Source: CAVUAF01 sp963739375 (GTDB taxonomy: Bacteria; Acidobacteriota; Terriglobia; Terriglobales; Acidobacteriaceae). Taken from it: a stretch of 64,000 nucleotides of DNA. The translations under genes were made by a program, and so were the position numbers. Below, one piece after another: positions 34,701 through 42,722 of the stretch; positions within the stretch are counted from its first letter, which is position 1; each line of letters opens with the position of its first letter. The notes under the pieces were generated by a model. The model searched no databases. It was given only the letters and a program-made list of their open reading frames with translations, and was not told where the DNA came from. The stretch lies in NCBI GenBank assembly GCA_963739375.1, contig CAVUAF010000006.1, positions 1-64,000 of the forward strand, given 5' to 3'.

Positions 34701-35721
34701 CACTGGCGACTTCACGGCCAGCGGCTGTATCGGTTGGTGGAACCCGGGGACGTCGTGCATCGTCACCGTGACCTTCGCCCCCACCACCACCGGCGCCCGC
34801 AGCGGCGTCCTGGGGATCGACTACAGCGCGGTGGGGGGCGGCAGTGAGGTGCCGCTCACCGGCACCGGCGCCACTGCACAACTGGCGGCCAACCCCGCTT
34901 TGCTGGCCTTCCCGGCAAACAACGTCGGCGCCAACAGCACACCGCAGGTGCTGACCCTGAGCAACACCGGCAGCCTCGCAGTTGCGATTGCCAGCGTCGG
35001 GATGAGTGGCGACTTCGCACAGACCAGCAACTGTGGCGCCAGCCTCGCCCCCGGCGCCAGTTGCTCCATCTCGGTGACCTTCACGCCCGCGGCCGGTGGC
35101 CCTCGCAGCGGGCAGCTCACCATCGCTAACGACAGTCCGGCAGGCGCGCTGGTGGTGGCACTCACCGGAACCGGCAGTGAGTTCGTCCTCTCCCCCGGCA
35201 GCGGCCCGACCTCGGCGACCATCGCGCGCGGCCAGAGCGCGCAGTTTGGCTTCACCGTGCAGTCAGTCGGCGGCTTCAACGGTGTGGTGAGCTCCATCTG
35301 CTCGGGTGCACCTCCGGGTGGGGGCTGCACGGTAACGCCGACGACTGTGACCGTCGACCCAATCTTCGCGATCGGTCCTTCTGTTGCCGTCACCGTGACC
35401 ACGGCCGCCTCGGCGGCGCAGCCCGGCCCGGTGGCCTCCGCATTGGGTGGATCCGGGATAATTTTCGGAGCGGTGCTGGGGCTGGGACTGCTGCTGGTGC
35501 TGCGGCGCCATGCGCGGCGGCTGTGGTCGCTGAGCACGCCGCTGGCACTCACGCTGCTGTTCGTCCTCGTGGCCTGTGGTGGCGGGAACTCCAGCGGTGG
35601 AAGCTCTCCGCCGCCGCCCTCCGGCTCCTCGGGAACGCCGCCGGGCAGCTACACGGTCGTCGTGACCGCCACTTCGGGCGCGATGACCCGCACCCTGAAT
35701 CTCACCGTCAACGTTCAGTAA
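31705..35721 (+). CDS. Giant secreted choice-of-anchor D protein with PD40 propeller and C-terminal TM hairpin
   Basis: About 1,338 residues. A signal peptide (MRILPAVLAGSLLCATAAAQ) is followed by roughly four choice-of-anchor D Ig domains. A TolB/PD40-type propeller comes next (ISADGRYVAFESAATNLVPGD repeated with variations), then about three more Ig domains. Near the C-terminus two hydrophobic helices (IIFGAVLGLGLLLVL and LALTLLFVLVACGGG) separate most of an Ig-like domain from its last strands (GSYTVVVTATSG). This resembles a common acidobacterial C-terminal module. The start could also be ATG 31684. It converges with threonine synthase, the two ends overlapping by 7 bp. Surface role likely; partners unknown. 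Confidence 0.85.
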   Translation: MRILPAVLAGSLLCATAAAQTSGSVSLPASPVVFPVAIWGGSSSTTATVSNPGPGALIITAISLSNPEFSLQQLSCGTLPVTIPAGGSCSLTITFQPAYAGWRFATVSLTDSAAGSPHQFTVQSATAGAAPTGSGLSAVANFGAAQPIGVTTDPINVFVSNINGTPVTITGFSTNSTEYAAQPGNCLGTLPISGSCTARMTFTPAAVGSRRGLLIVASNVAGSPQYFDVFGSGGDFPRAQFYFNGAAISLLDLGNQLIGTAATYTATLASTGSQPLAITAITFSSDTSELTQTNNCPASLPPATSCAFQVRFAPTGYGVKNATLTVTENADSAPRQLPIRAMAVSPGALSLSASGLSFGAVPVHTPSAPQSVTVTNSGGGPLTIAGITAEGPFAQQNNCPATMGPGATCTIQVTFTPPDNVLYQFGSITIADDAPGSPHGIGMDGTGSGPPESGVVSRIAGNQDASGPPDEPALNPRGALIAWRTSRLNTDCTYVALDVQFHRFKDPVDCPTPWASTPFTFSGLALQTSSGLDSGVITQPSSNGYQVGAVYIGINGSHVPGFRIAPAARTPNGDTDFVQLGGTRFSSDGAYVVFHGAYATASGTSPLTVMMAQPCSGLPSSPCTTNATVVDFGQSPAASDQAHYIAFVGGSGSLAPGQVLLRDTCNGAASCTPRTLQVALTPAGGQPDAPSAAPAISADGRYVAFESAATNLVPGDTNSASDIFLRDTCLGAPQGCTPTTTRISVSTIGGDAAGPSRAPQISFDGRYVTFISGASNLVPTGTNALDNVFLRDTCLDAPGCTPRTLLVSVRNDGALANAASTEFSASADAQYVAFTSQASNLYDDQQNTGGIFLALPRPAALSLTPSIIAATTDPNIAFTSLLVTDNSSRPLTITNLSATPPFTVTSDCPTTMYPGGSCYLNLHLPLYSLGHFDGRLTITHDGDGAVQNVPIHLDSHGPVVTVTPASLSFPATSVGGSRTLQVQARNDGDSRLSIWRVRTTGDFTASGCIGWWNPGTSCIVTVTFAPTTTGARSGVLGIDYSAVGGGSEVPLTGTGATAQLAANPALLAFPANNVGANSTPQVLTLSNTGSLAVAIASVGMSGDFAQTSNCGASLAPGASCSISVTFTPAAGGPRSGQLTIANDSPAGALVVALTGTGSEFVLSPGSGPTSATIARGQSAQFGFTVQSVGGFNGVVSSICSGAPPGGGCTVTPTTVTVDPIFAIGPSVAVTVTTAASAAQPGPVASALGGSGIIFGAVLGLGLLLVLRRHARRLWSLSTPLALTLLFVLVACGGGNSSGGSSPPPPSGSSGTPPGSYTVVVTATSGAMTRTLNLTVNVQ

Positions 35722-36938
35722 GGCTGAATGATCCCTCCCAAACTGCGTGCCGCCGGCAGGGCGGCGCCGGCTTCCTGGTTGCGCTTGGTCTTCAGGTAGT
35801 CGGCGATCACGTCGATGTATTTCAGCCCCGACCCGGTATTGAACAGCACGACTTTCTGCCCGCGCTGGAAGAATCCGGTCTCCAGCAGCCGCCGATACGC
35901 GGCATACGCCGCCGCGCCTTCCGGCGCGGCGAAGATGCCTTCGTCGCGCGACCACGCCAGGAACGCGTCCATGATCGCGTCGTCGCTCACCGCCACCGCG
36001 GTGCCGCCGCTCTGCCGCAGAATGTCGAGGATGATGTAGTCGGCGTACGCCTTGGGGACGCGCAGCCCGGCCGCCAGCGTCTGCGCATGCGGCCACGCTT
36101 CGCTCACCGGCTTGTGTTCATCCCATGCTTTAGGGATAGGCGCGCAACCTGTTGATTGCACGGCAACCATGCGTGGGCGTTTCGGCCCGATCCAGCCCAG
36201 CTGTTCCATCTCGTCAAAGGCCTTCCACATCCCGATCAGTCCCACCCCGCCGCCGGTGGGATAGATGATGGCGTTGGGCAGCTCCCAGCCCAGTTGCTCC
36301 GCCACTTCGTACCCCATCGTCTTCTTGCCTTCCACGCGGAACGGCTCCTTCAGCGTGGAGATGTCGAACCACCCTTCCGCTTGCTTGCGCTCGCCGATCA
36401 GGCGCGCGCAGTCGCTGATGAGCCCTTCCACCAGCGTGACCTTGGCGCCGTAGGACTGGCACTCCACCAGGTTGGCCTGCGGCACGTCCTTGGGCATGAA
36501 GATGTGCGCCTCGATGCCGGCGGCGGCGGCGTACGCGGAAAGCGCGCTGGCGGCGTTCCCGGCCGACGGGATGGCCAGCTTGCGCAGGCCGTAGTGCTTT
36601 GCCATCGTGACCGCGGCGGCGAGGCCCCGGGCCTTGAACGAGCCGGTAGGGTTCAGGCCTTCGTCCTTGATCAGCACCCCATCGTCGCGGCGGCTGGGAA
36701 GCATGGGGGTGAAACCCTCGCCCAGGGTGACCGGCGTGGCATCGGGCAGCACGCCGGCGTAGCGCCACATCGAGGCCGGCCCCGTCGCCAGCGACTCGCG
36801 CGTGAATTGTTTCCGGATGCCGGCCAGGTCATAGCGGACGTACAGCGAGCCGGCGTCGCGCGGGCAGAGCGTCTGCGGCTCGGCGCCGCTCAGCCGTTCG
36901 CCGCACTTGGTGCATTCGAGATACGAGATCTTTGCCAT
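35715..36938 (-). CDS. thrC: Threonine synthase (PLP-dependent)
   Basis: A 407-residue enzyme that converts O-phosphohomoserine to threonine. It begins with a small zinc-ribbon-like segment (CTKCGERLSGAEPQTLCPRD). The PLP lysine lies in NPTGSFKARG, the phosphate-binding loop is SAGNAASALSAYAAAAG, and GGGVG follows later. The C-terminal GSGLKY completes the fold. Start ATG 36938 has AGGA eight nt upstream; longer in-frame options are not family-like. Other hydroxy-amino-acid lyases of this superfamily are possible, but the N-terminal zinc segment favours ThrC. Confidence 0.93.
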   Translation of the reverse strand: MAKISYLECTKCGERLSGAEPQTLCPRDAGSLYVRYDLAGIRKQFTRESLATGPASMWRYAGVLPDATPVTLGEGFTPMLPSRRDDGVLIKDEGLNPTGSFKARGLAAAVTMAKHYGLRKLAIPSAGNAASALSAYAAAAGIEAHIFMPKDVPQANLVECQSYGAKVTLVEGLISDCARLIGERKQAEGWFDISTLKEPFRVEGKKTMGYEVAEQLGWELPNAIIYPTGGGVGLIGMWKAFDEMEQLGWIGPKRPRMVAVQSTGCAPIPKAWDEHKPVSEAWPHAQTLAAGLRVPKAYADYIILDILRQSGGTAVAVSDDAIMDAFLAWSRDEGIFAAPEGAAAYAAYRRLLETGFFQRGQKVVLFNTGSGLKYIDVIADYLKTKRNQEAGAALPAARSLGGIIQPY

Positions 36939-37009
36939 GGGGGCTTCCTGATGAGTCGCTCGGAATGAAAGAAACCGATGATTGTAGCAACCGGGAGCGC
37001 GTTCGGTGC

Positions 37010-37762
37010 CTAGCTCGCGGCCACGTTGGCGCCGCGCGGCGGCAGCTGTCTCAGGAAGGCACTGGCGCGGCTGAACCACGGGCGCTCGCGCCGCCGCAGA
37101 TACGCGGGCAGCGTCGCCTTCTTGGCCAGCAGCCGCTGGGCCAGCTGCCGCGCTTCCTCGGTGCGCCCCTGCGCCGCCAGCAGGCAGGCATAGTTGAATT
37201 GCGTTTCCGAGAGCGTCGAAATGGTGAGGGCTTCTTCGAAGAGGCGCGCCGCGCCCTCGCGGTCGCCAAGCTGCGCCGTGACATACGCCAGCAGTCCCAG
37301 CGCGCGCCAGTAGTCGTGGTTGCGCTCCCGCGTCACCACCCGCTCCAGGTCAGCCCGCGCGGCGGCCAAGTCACCCAGCTCGATTTCCGCCAGCCCCCGC
37401 CCGTATAACGCGTGCGGCGAATCGGTGCGCGGCCCGAGCGCCTTGTCGTAGGCGGCGCGCGCCGCCGCGAAGTCGCCGTCTTCGCGGTAGAGGTCGGCTA
37501 GCTCCTCGTAGTTGCCCGGCGCCGGGTTATCGAGGATCGCCAGCTGCAGCTCGTGGATGCGCGAACGCCGCGGAAACACCCGGAACGACGACGCGGACAG
37601 CAGCCGCGCGTCCGGCACCGCTTCCACCAGCAGGTAGACCAGCGCGCCCAGGCCGCCGCCGAAGATGATGATCCACAGCCAGAATCCATCCGGCCGGCGG
37701 CGCACGAAGTGCACGATCGCCAGCGCCTGCAGGATGATCCCATAGCCGAAGAGGCGAATCAT
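37010..37762 (-). CDS. Membrane protein with PLDNc-like N-terminus and TPR repeats
   Basis: A 250-residue protein. Two transmembrane helices at the N-terminus (LFGYGIILQALAIVHFV and WLWIIIFGGGLGALVYLLV) separated by RRRPDGFW resemble the cardiolipin-synthase N-terminal (PLDNc) domain. A TPR region follows (GNYEELADLYREDGDFAAARA; DSPHALYGRGLAEIELGD). There is no catalytic HKD motif, so it is not a synthase. A TATATT box ends seven nt before the ATG and no ribosome binding site is present. Role unknown; TPR proteins with this front end look like membrane scaffolds. Confidence 0.78.
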   Translation of the reverse strand: MIRLFGYGIILQALAIVHFVRRRPDGFWLWIIIFGGGLGALVYLLVEAVPDARLLSASSFRVFPRRSRIHELQLAILDNPAPGNYEELADLYREDGDFAAARAAYDKALGPRTDSPHALYGRGLAEIELGDLAAARADLERVVTRERNHDYWRALGLLAYVTAQLGDREGAARLFEEALTISTLSETQFNYACLLAAQGRTEEARQLAQRLLAKKATLPAYLRRRERPWFSRASAFLRQLPPRGANVAAS

Positions 37763-37777
37763 GACGCGGAATATAGC
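37763..37777 (-). promoter_or_regulatory. GCTATATT -10 box, near-leaderless promoter
   Basis: TATATT at 37770-37775 on the minus strand, seven nt before the ATG of the PLDNc-TPR gene. Confidence 0.6.
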
Positions 37778-37812
37778 ATGCACGGCGCCGCCCGCCCGCC
37801 GCCGCGGCACCC

Positions 37813-37825
37813 GCTACAATGATCT
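37813..37825 (+). promoter_or_regulatory. GCTACAAT -10 box, near-leaderless promoter of the HAD gene
   Basis: TACAAT at 37815-37820, five nt before the GTG start, with no ribosome binding site. The expected transcription start falls on the start codon. Confidence 0.65.
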
Positions 37826-38659
37826 GTGAGCCCCATTCGCCTGCTCGCCATCGACATTGATGGCACGCTGCTCAACAGCCAGTACCAGGTCCCGTCCGCG
37901 AACCTGGCGGCCATCCACCGCGCCCACCAGCGCGGCCTCGAGATCGTGCTGGTCACCGGCCGCCGCCACACCTTTGCCCTGCCCATCGCCCGGCAACTCG
38001 GCCTCTCCCTGTGGCTCATCAGCTCCAACGGCGCGGTGACCAAATCCCTGGCCGGCGAGCTCTTTCACCGCGATTTCCTGCCCGCCGCCACCGCGCGCCG
38101 CATCTGCGCCCACATGGACGAATTCCGCAGCGCCATGGTCATCACCTTCGACCGCGAAGACCGCGGGGCGCTGGTGCTGGAACATGCCGCCGCCTTCACC
38201 GGCAGCATCAGCGGCTGGATGCAGCGCAATGCCGCCTTCATCACCGAGCTGGCGCCGCTCGAGCAGTGCCTCACCTGCGACCCGGTGCAGGCCATGTTCT
38301 GCGGCGCCGTCGCGCCGATGCAGCGCGCCTACCGGCGCCTGTGCGAGCTCGATAGCGACGTCACCGTGCTGCGCACCGAATATCCCAAGCGCGATCTTTC
38401 CATCGTCGACGTGCTGAACCGCTCCTGCTCCAAGGGCGCGGCCCTGGCGCGCTGGGCGCGGCATCGCGGCCTGGCGCCGAACGCGGTGGCCGCCATCGGC
38501 GACAACTTCAACGATATCGAGATGCTCGCCTTCGCCGGCGCCGCGTACGTCATGGCCAACGCCGCCGACGAGATGCGGCAGCGCCCCGGCTGGCGCGTGA
38601 CCGCCTCCAACGATGACGCCGGCGTCGCCCAGGCGATTGCCGAGATCCTCGGCGCTTGA
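37826..38659 (+). CDS. HAD-superfamily phosphatase, Cof-type
   Basis: A 277-residue class IIB HAD hydrolase. Motif I is LLAIDIDGTLLNS (both catalytic Asp), motif II VTGRR, motif III a Lys in SCSKGAAL, and motif IV AIGDNFNDIEML. Cof-type enzymes remove phosphate from sugar phosphates, FMN, pyridoxal phosphate or similar metabolites in the cytoplasm. The GTG start is supported by the family N-terminus (SPIRLLAIDIDG) and an adjacent -10 box; the transcript is probably leaderless. Substrate cannot be told. Confidence 0.9.
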   Translation: MSPIRLLAIDIDGTLLNSQYQVPSANLAAIHRAHQRGLEIVLVTGRRHTFALPIARQLGLSLWLISSNGAVTKSLAGELFHRDFLPAATARRICAHMDEFRSAMVITFDREDRGALVLEHAAAFTGSISGWMQRNAAFITELAPLEQCLTCDPVQAMFCGAVAPMQRAYRRLCELDSDVTVLRTEYPKRDLSIVDVLNRSCSKGAALARWARHRGLAPNAVAAIGDNFNDIEMLAFAGAAYVMANAADEMRQRPGWRVTASNDDAGVAQAIAEILGA

Positions 38660-38709
38660 TCCCGGCGGCGCCGCGTCCCTGCGGCCTGTTACACTCAGCC
38701 CAGCCGCCC

Positions 38710-39453
38710 ATGAAATCCACTTTCTCCATTCTGCTGCTCGCGGGCCTGGCCTGGGGCGCCGGCCCGGCTGCGCTCCCCACCCCGCCGGCCGCGGTCGCGG
38801 GAGCGCCGCGCGGCTGCTATGCGGTGCTGGCCAACGGCTTCAGCATCCGGCATCTGCGGCGCCAGGCACTCGGCGCCACCACCCGCCTGTGGCTGGGCGA
38901 CGCCGCTACCGGCTACGTGGACGTGCCGGCGGAACAGATCATCCGCTTCGAGCAGGAAGAGATCGCGCCGCCGCCGGCTGCGGCGCCGGTCCTGCCGACA
39001 CCCGCCGGGCCGCCGCGCCTTACCCCGCAACAGGCCATCGCCGACGCCGGCGCCCGCCACCAGATCGATCCCGACTTCATCGCCAGCGTGGTGCGCGCCG
39101 AGAGTGCCTTCAACCCGCGCGCGGTCTCGCCCAAAGGCGCCCAGGGACTCATGCAGCTCATGCCGCAGACGGCGTCGCAGCTCGGCGTCGCCGATAGCTT
39201 CGATCCCGCGGCCAACGTCGAGGCCGGCACCCGCCACCTGCGGGAGCTGTTGCTGAGCTATCGCGGCGACGTGCCGCGCGCCCTGGCCGCCTACAATGCC
39301 GGGGCGCAGCGCGTGGCGCAGTACGGCGGCGTGCCGCCCTACCCCGAGACCCGCGCCTACGTCAACCGCGTCATCCGCGACTACAACCGCCACAAGCTTG
39401 CCGCCGGCAAAAATCCGGAATCTCCCCCCGCCCGCTTTGCATCACCTCGGTAA
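38710..39453 (+). CDS. Secreted lytic transglycosylase (SLT domain)
   Basis: A 247-residue protein with a signal peptide (MKSTFSILLLAGLAWGAGPA). A small N-terminal domain (CYAVLANGFSIRHLRR) precedes the SLT domain. The catalytic Glu lies in RAESAFNPRAVSPKGAQGL, and the LMQLMPQTA and AALAAYNAG-like motifs (ALAAYNAGAQRV) follow. It cleaves peptidoglycan between MurNAc and GlcNAc in the periplasm. Start ATG 38710; a TACACT box 14 nt upstream could drive it. This front domain is often seen in Slt70-like proteins of acidobacteria and deltaproteobacteria. Confidence 0.92.
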   Translation: MKSTFSILLLAGLAWGAGPAALPTPPAAVAGAPRGCYAVLANGFSIRHLRRQALGATTRLWLGDAATGYVDVPAEQIIRFEQEEIAPPPAAAPVLPTPAGPPRLTPQQAIADAGARHQIDPDFIASVVRAESAFNPRAVSPKGAQGLMQLMPQTASQLGVADSFDPAANVEAGTRHLRELLLSYRGDVPRALAAYNAGAQRVAQYGGVPPYPETRAYVNRVIRDYNRHKLAAGKNPESPPARFASPR

Positions 39454-39530
39454 CCGGAAAATCCTGAATTCCCCGCCGTGAGGCCGGGCTTTCACGGTAC
39501 AATCGCCGCCACTTGGGTCGTTCTGTGCAC

Positions 39531-41351
39531 ATGCCATCCCGCATCCCGATTCTGTATCTCATCCTCAGCGTGCTGGTGCTGGTGAGCGTGGTCCCGCTGT
39601 GGGTCTACGGCACCAAGGTGGTCGCCGACAACCGCGAAAAGCTGATGACCAACGAACGGCTGCTGCAGAACACGGTCACCGCCTCGCTGGGCGACAATAT
39701 CGCGCAACACCAGAACAACCTGGCGGCGATGTTGGCGAGCCTGGTTTCCGCGCTGCAGATTTCCAGCGGCGGCAACCTCTCCGGCGATCACATCTCCACC
39801 CCGGAGCTGCGCGCCCTGCTGCAGGAGTTTGTCACCAATTCGCCCGACGTCGTGTATGCCACCCTGCTCAACACGGAGAAGAAAGGCATTACCGCCGGCC
39901 GCATGCAGGCCGGGGAGCTCGACGCCTTCATGCAGCGCGAGCTGGAGCGCGGCTTCACCGCCGCCGCCGACGCGCGCGCCTACAACGGCCAGGCGCTGGA
40001 GCAGGGCGCCGGCAAGAACGGCCGCACCGTCATGCTGGTCAGCACCCCCATCGTCGCCGGCGGCCGCTTCATCGGCATGATCGGCGTCTTCGTCGACCTG
40101 CAGTTCATCGTCACCCGCCTGCGCGAGTTCAGCCAGGGCGAACTGGAGGCCTACGTCATCGACCACCAGGGCCGCCTGGTCGCGAGCGCCAGCTCCAAGG
40201 ACCACACCGGCCAGGACATGACCCGCCTGGAGATCGTGAAGAACTTCGTCGAGCAGGGACAAAACAAGCTGGCGGCCACCAGTGACTTCGTGATGCACGA
40301 AGACAAGCGCGAAGTCGCGATGCTGGGCACCTCCCGCCCGGTCGCCCCCCTGGGCTGGGCGGTGATCGCCCAGAAGCCGCAGGCCGCCGCCTACGCCGCC
40401 GTCATCGAGATGCAGCGCTCGGCGCGCTGGTTAGCCATGCTGGTGGTGGCGCTGAGCATCGGCATTTCCGTGGTCGCGGCGCACCGCATCACCACCCCGC
40501 TGGCCATCCTCACCGAATCCAGCCGCGCCATCGCCCGCGGCGACTTCTCCCGCCGCGTCGAGCTGCACAGCCGCACCGAGATCGGCGAACTGGCCGCCAC
40601 CTTCAACACCATGACCGACGACCTGGAGCGCTTCGTCTATGACCTGAAGCGCGCCGCCGAGGAGAACCACGCGCTCTTCCTGGGCTCCATCCAGATGCTC
40701 GCCGGTGCGGTCGACGAAAAGGACCCCTACACCCGCGGCCACTCCGACCGCGTCACCCGCTACTCGGTGCTGCTGGCCACCGAGCTCGGCCTGCCCAAGG
40801 AGGAGATCGAGCAGATCCGCATTGCCGCCCAGCTCCACGACGTGGGCAAGATCGGCATCGAAGACCGCATCCTCAAGAAGCCCGGCGCCCTCACCCCCGA
40901 CGAATACGAGATCATGAAGACTCACACCACCAAGGGCGCTAACATCCTGCGCCCGGTGGTGCAGCTCACCAACATGCTCCCCGGCATCGAGCTGCACCAC
41001 GAATCGCTCGACGGCCGCGGCTACCCGCGCGGTCTCAAGGGCGACGAGCTCCCCATCATGCCGCGCATCATCTCCGTCGCCGACACCTTCGACGCCATGA
41101 CCACCAACCGCCCTTACCAGGCGGCCATGGACCCCGAGTACGTGGTGCGCGTCATCACCTCGCTGGCCAACACCAAGTTCGACCTCCGCGTGGTGGGGGC
41201 GCTGCAGGCGGTCTTCCAGAAAGGCGATTTCCGCATCCGCCGGGCCGCCGTCGTCTCCGCCGACGAGGCCGCCGCCGCCGCCATCTCCGGCGCCAACGAC
41301 CCGCGTACCGGCGCCATGCCCGCCGCCCTCGCCGACGCCGACCGCATGTAG
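39531..41351 (+). CDS. HD-GYP phosphodiesterase with Cache sensor and HAMP
   Basis: A 606-residue inner-membrane protein. TM1 at about residues 7-28 and TM2 at about 303-325 enclose a dCache-like periplasmic sensor (GRFIGMIGVFVDLQFIV). A HAMP domain (ITTPLAILTESSRAIARGD) leads to an HD-GYP domain with LHDVGKIGI and HHESLDGRGYP. Such domains hydrolyse cyclic di-GMP to GMP. All core motifs are intact. I start at ATG 39531; a TTG at 39513 is less likely. No GGDEF protein is adjacent; the signal is a small molecule of unknown kind. Confidence 0.93.
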   Translation: MPSRIPILYLILSVLVLVSVVPLWVYGTKVVADNREKLMTNERLLQNTVTASLGDNIAQHQNNLAAMLASLVSALQISSGGNLSGDHISTPELRALLQEFVTNSPDVVYATLLNTEKKGITAGRMQAGELDAFMQRELERGFTAAADARAYNGQALEQGAGKNGRTVMLVSTPIVAGGRFIGMIGVFVDLQFIVTRLREFSQGELEAYVIDHQGRLVASASSKDHTGQDMTRLEIVKNFVEQGQNKLAATSDFVMHEDKREVAMLGTSRPVAPLGWAVIAQKPQAAAYAAVIEMQRSARWLAMLVVALSIGISVVAAHRITTPLAILTESSRAIARGDFSRRVELHSRTEIGELAATFNTMTDDLERFVYDLKRAAEENHALFLGSIQMLAGAVDEKDPYTRGHSDRVTRYSVLLATELGLPKEEIEQIRIAAQLHDVGKIGIEDRILKKPGALTPDEYEIMKTHTTKGANILRPVVQLTNMLPGIELHHESLDGRGYPRGLKGDELPIMPRIISVADTFDAMTTNRPYQAAMDPEYVVRVITSLANTKFDLRVVGALQAVFQKGDFRIRRAAVVSADEAAAAAISGANDPRTGAMPAALADADRM

Positions 41352-41375
41352 CTATCGGCCCCTCCGATGGCCCCA

Positions 41376-41401
41376 GAACCGCTGGCCCGATGAGCCGATG
41401 C
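41376..41401. repeat. Octamer-type repeats with CCGATG
   Basis: CCGATGGC, GGCCCGATGAG and CCGATGCTC follow one another in the spacer before ftsY and echo the 29310 array. The array is degenerate; a few units only. Confidence 0.55.
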
Positions 41402-41432
41402 TCTTCCCCCCGCTATAATCGTGCTTCCACCT

Positions 41433-42422
41433 ATGTCCCTTTTCGGCGGCAGCAAAATCCAGACCCTCTTCGGCAGCCTTGACGAGCAGCCCACCGAGGA
41501 ACAGAAGCAAGGCCTCTTCGACCGCATGCGCCAGGCGGTGACGCGCACGCGCGAGAACCTGAGCCAGCGCATTGACGACGTGGTCGGCTTCCGCAAGGAA
41601 ATCGACCGCGACACCCTCGACGACCTGGAAGCTTCCCTGCTCGCCGCCGACCTCGGCGCCACCACCACCCAGCAGGTCCTGGCCGCCATGCGCGAAAAAG
41701 TGGACCGCAAGCTCATCGGCGACGCCGCCGAGCTGAAGCGCGTCCTGCAGCAGGAGCTGCTCGCCATCCTCACCGCCGCCCACCAGCAGCCGCCCCGCGC
41801 CGTCGAAGGCGAACCCGAGGTCATCATGGTGGTGGGGGTGAACGGCACCGGCAAGACCACCACCATCGGCAAGCTCGGCTACGCGCTCAAGGCACGCGGC
41901 GCCAGCGTGCTGCTGTGCGCCGCCGACACCTTTCGCGCCGCCGCCATCGAGCAGCTCGAAATCTGGGGACAGCGCGCCGCCCTCGACGTCATCAAGACCC
42001 GGCCCGGCGGCGACCCTTCCGCCGTGCTCTTTGACGCCCTGGAAGCCGCCAAGGCCCGCGGCGTGGATTACGTCATCGTCGATACCGCCGGCCGCCTCCA
42101 CACCAAGACCAGCCTCATGGCCGAGCTGGAAAAAATGAAGCGCACCGCCCAGCGCCACATCGCCAACGCCCCCCACGAAGTGCTCCTGGTCATGGACGCC
42201 ACCACCGGCCAGAACGGCCTGCAGCAAGCGCGCCTGTTCACCCAGTCCGCCGGCGTCACCGGCATCGTCCTCACCAAGCTCGACGGCACCGCCAAGGGCG
42301 GCGTGGTGGTCGCCATCTCGCGCGAACTCGGCTTGCCTGTGCGCTACGTCGGCGTCGGCGAGAAAATCGGCGACCTGCTGCCCTTCAACCCCCAGGAATT
42401 CGTCGCGTCGCTGTTCACGTAG
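41433..42422 (+). CDS. ftsY: Signal recognition particle receptor FtsY
   Basis: A 329-residue SRP-type GTPase. The N domain (FDRMRQAVTRTRENLSQRI) precedes the G domain with G1 VGVNGTGKTTTIGKL, the ADTFRAAAIEQL insertion motif, DTAGR, and TKLDGTAKGG. The C-terminal EKIGDLLPF helix is typical. It lacks the long acidic A domain of E. coli FtsY, as is usual outside gammaproteobacteria. It docks ribosome-nascent-chain complexes at the membrane. TATAAT (41414-41419) lies 13 nt before ATG 41433; the GTG at 41421 is inside the expected leader. Confidence 0.97.
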   Translation: MSLFGGSKIQTLFGSLDEQPTEEQKQGLFDRMRQAVTRTRENLSQRIDDVVGFRKEIDRDTLDDLEASLLAADLGATTTQQVLAAMREKVDRKLIGDAAELKRVLQQELLAILTAAHQQPPRAVEGEPEVIMVVGVNGTGKTTTIGKLGYALKARGASVLLCAADTFRAAAIEQLEIWGQRAALDVIKTRPGGDPSAVLFDALEAAKARGVDYVIVDTAGRLHTKTSLMAELEKMKRTAQRHIANAPHEVLLVMDATTGQNGLQQARLFTQSAGVTGIVLTKLDGTAKGGVVVAISRELGLPVRYVGVGEKIGDLLPFNPQEFVASLFT

Positions 42423-42489
42423 AAAAACCTAACGCAGAGGACGCGGAGAGGAAGGATTCAAAATCCCCCTCCGGAGTTATCATCGCTGC

Positions 42490-42702
42490 ATGATGAAGTT
42501 TGTCTTCTTTGTGGGTGTGGCGGCTGCGGGTGGTTGGGCAATATTCCGCGTCATTCGCCGCATGTCCCAGGGCGGAGTTCTGTCAGACGAGATGCTCGAC
42601 GACGAATCGGGCGATGATCTTGCAGGCGTCGGCGCACCCGTGCGCCCGCGGCCACCGCTGCGCGCCGCAGCTGTCGCTCTCGACGAACCCGACGAGGAAT
42701 GA
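42490..42702 (+). CDS. Small membrane protein of unknown function
   Basis: A 70-residue protein with a short N-terminal hydrophobic helix (FVFFVGVAAAGGWAIF), a basic patch (RVIRRM), then an acidic and Pro-rich tail ending LDEPDEE. It fits a single-pass membrane peptide with the tail inside. It follows ftsY at 67 bp on the same strand. No family recognised; coding bias and hydrophobic pattern make it believable. Confidence 0.55.
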   Translation: MMKFVFFVGVAAAGGWAIFRVIRRMSQGGVLSDEMLDDESGDDLAGVGAPVRPRPPLRAAAVALDEPDEE

Positions 42703-42722
42703 AGACGGCTGGTTTCTTCGAA

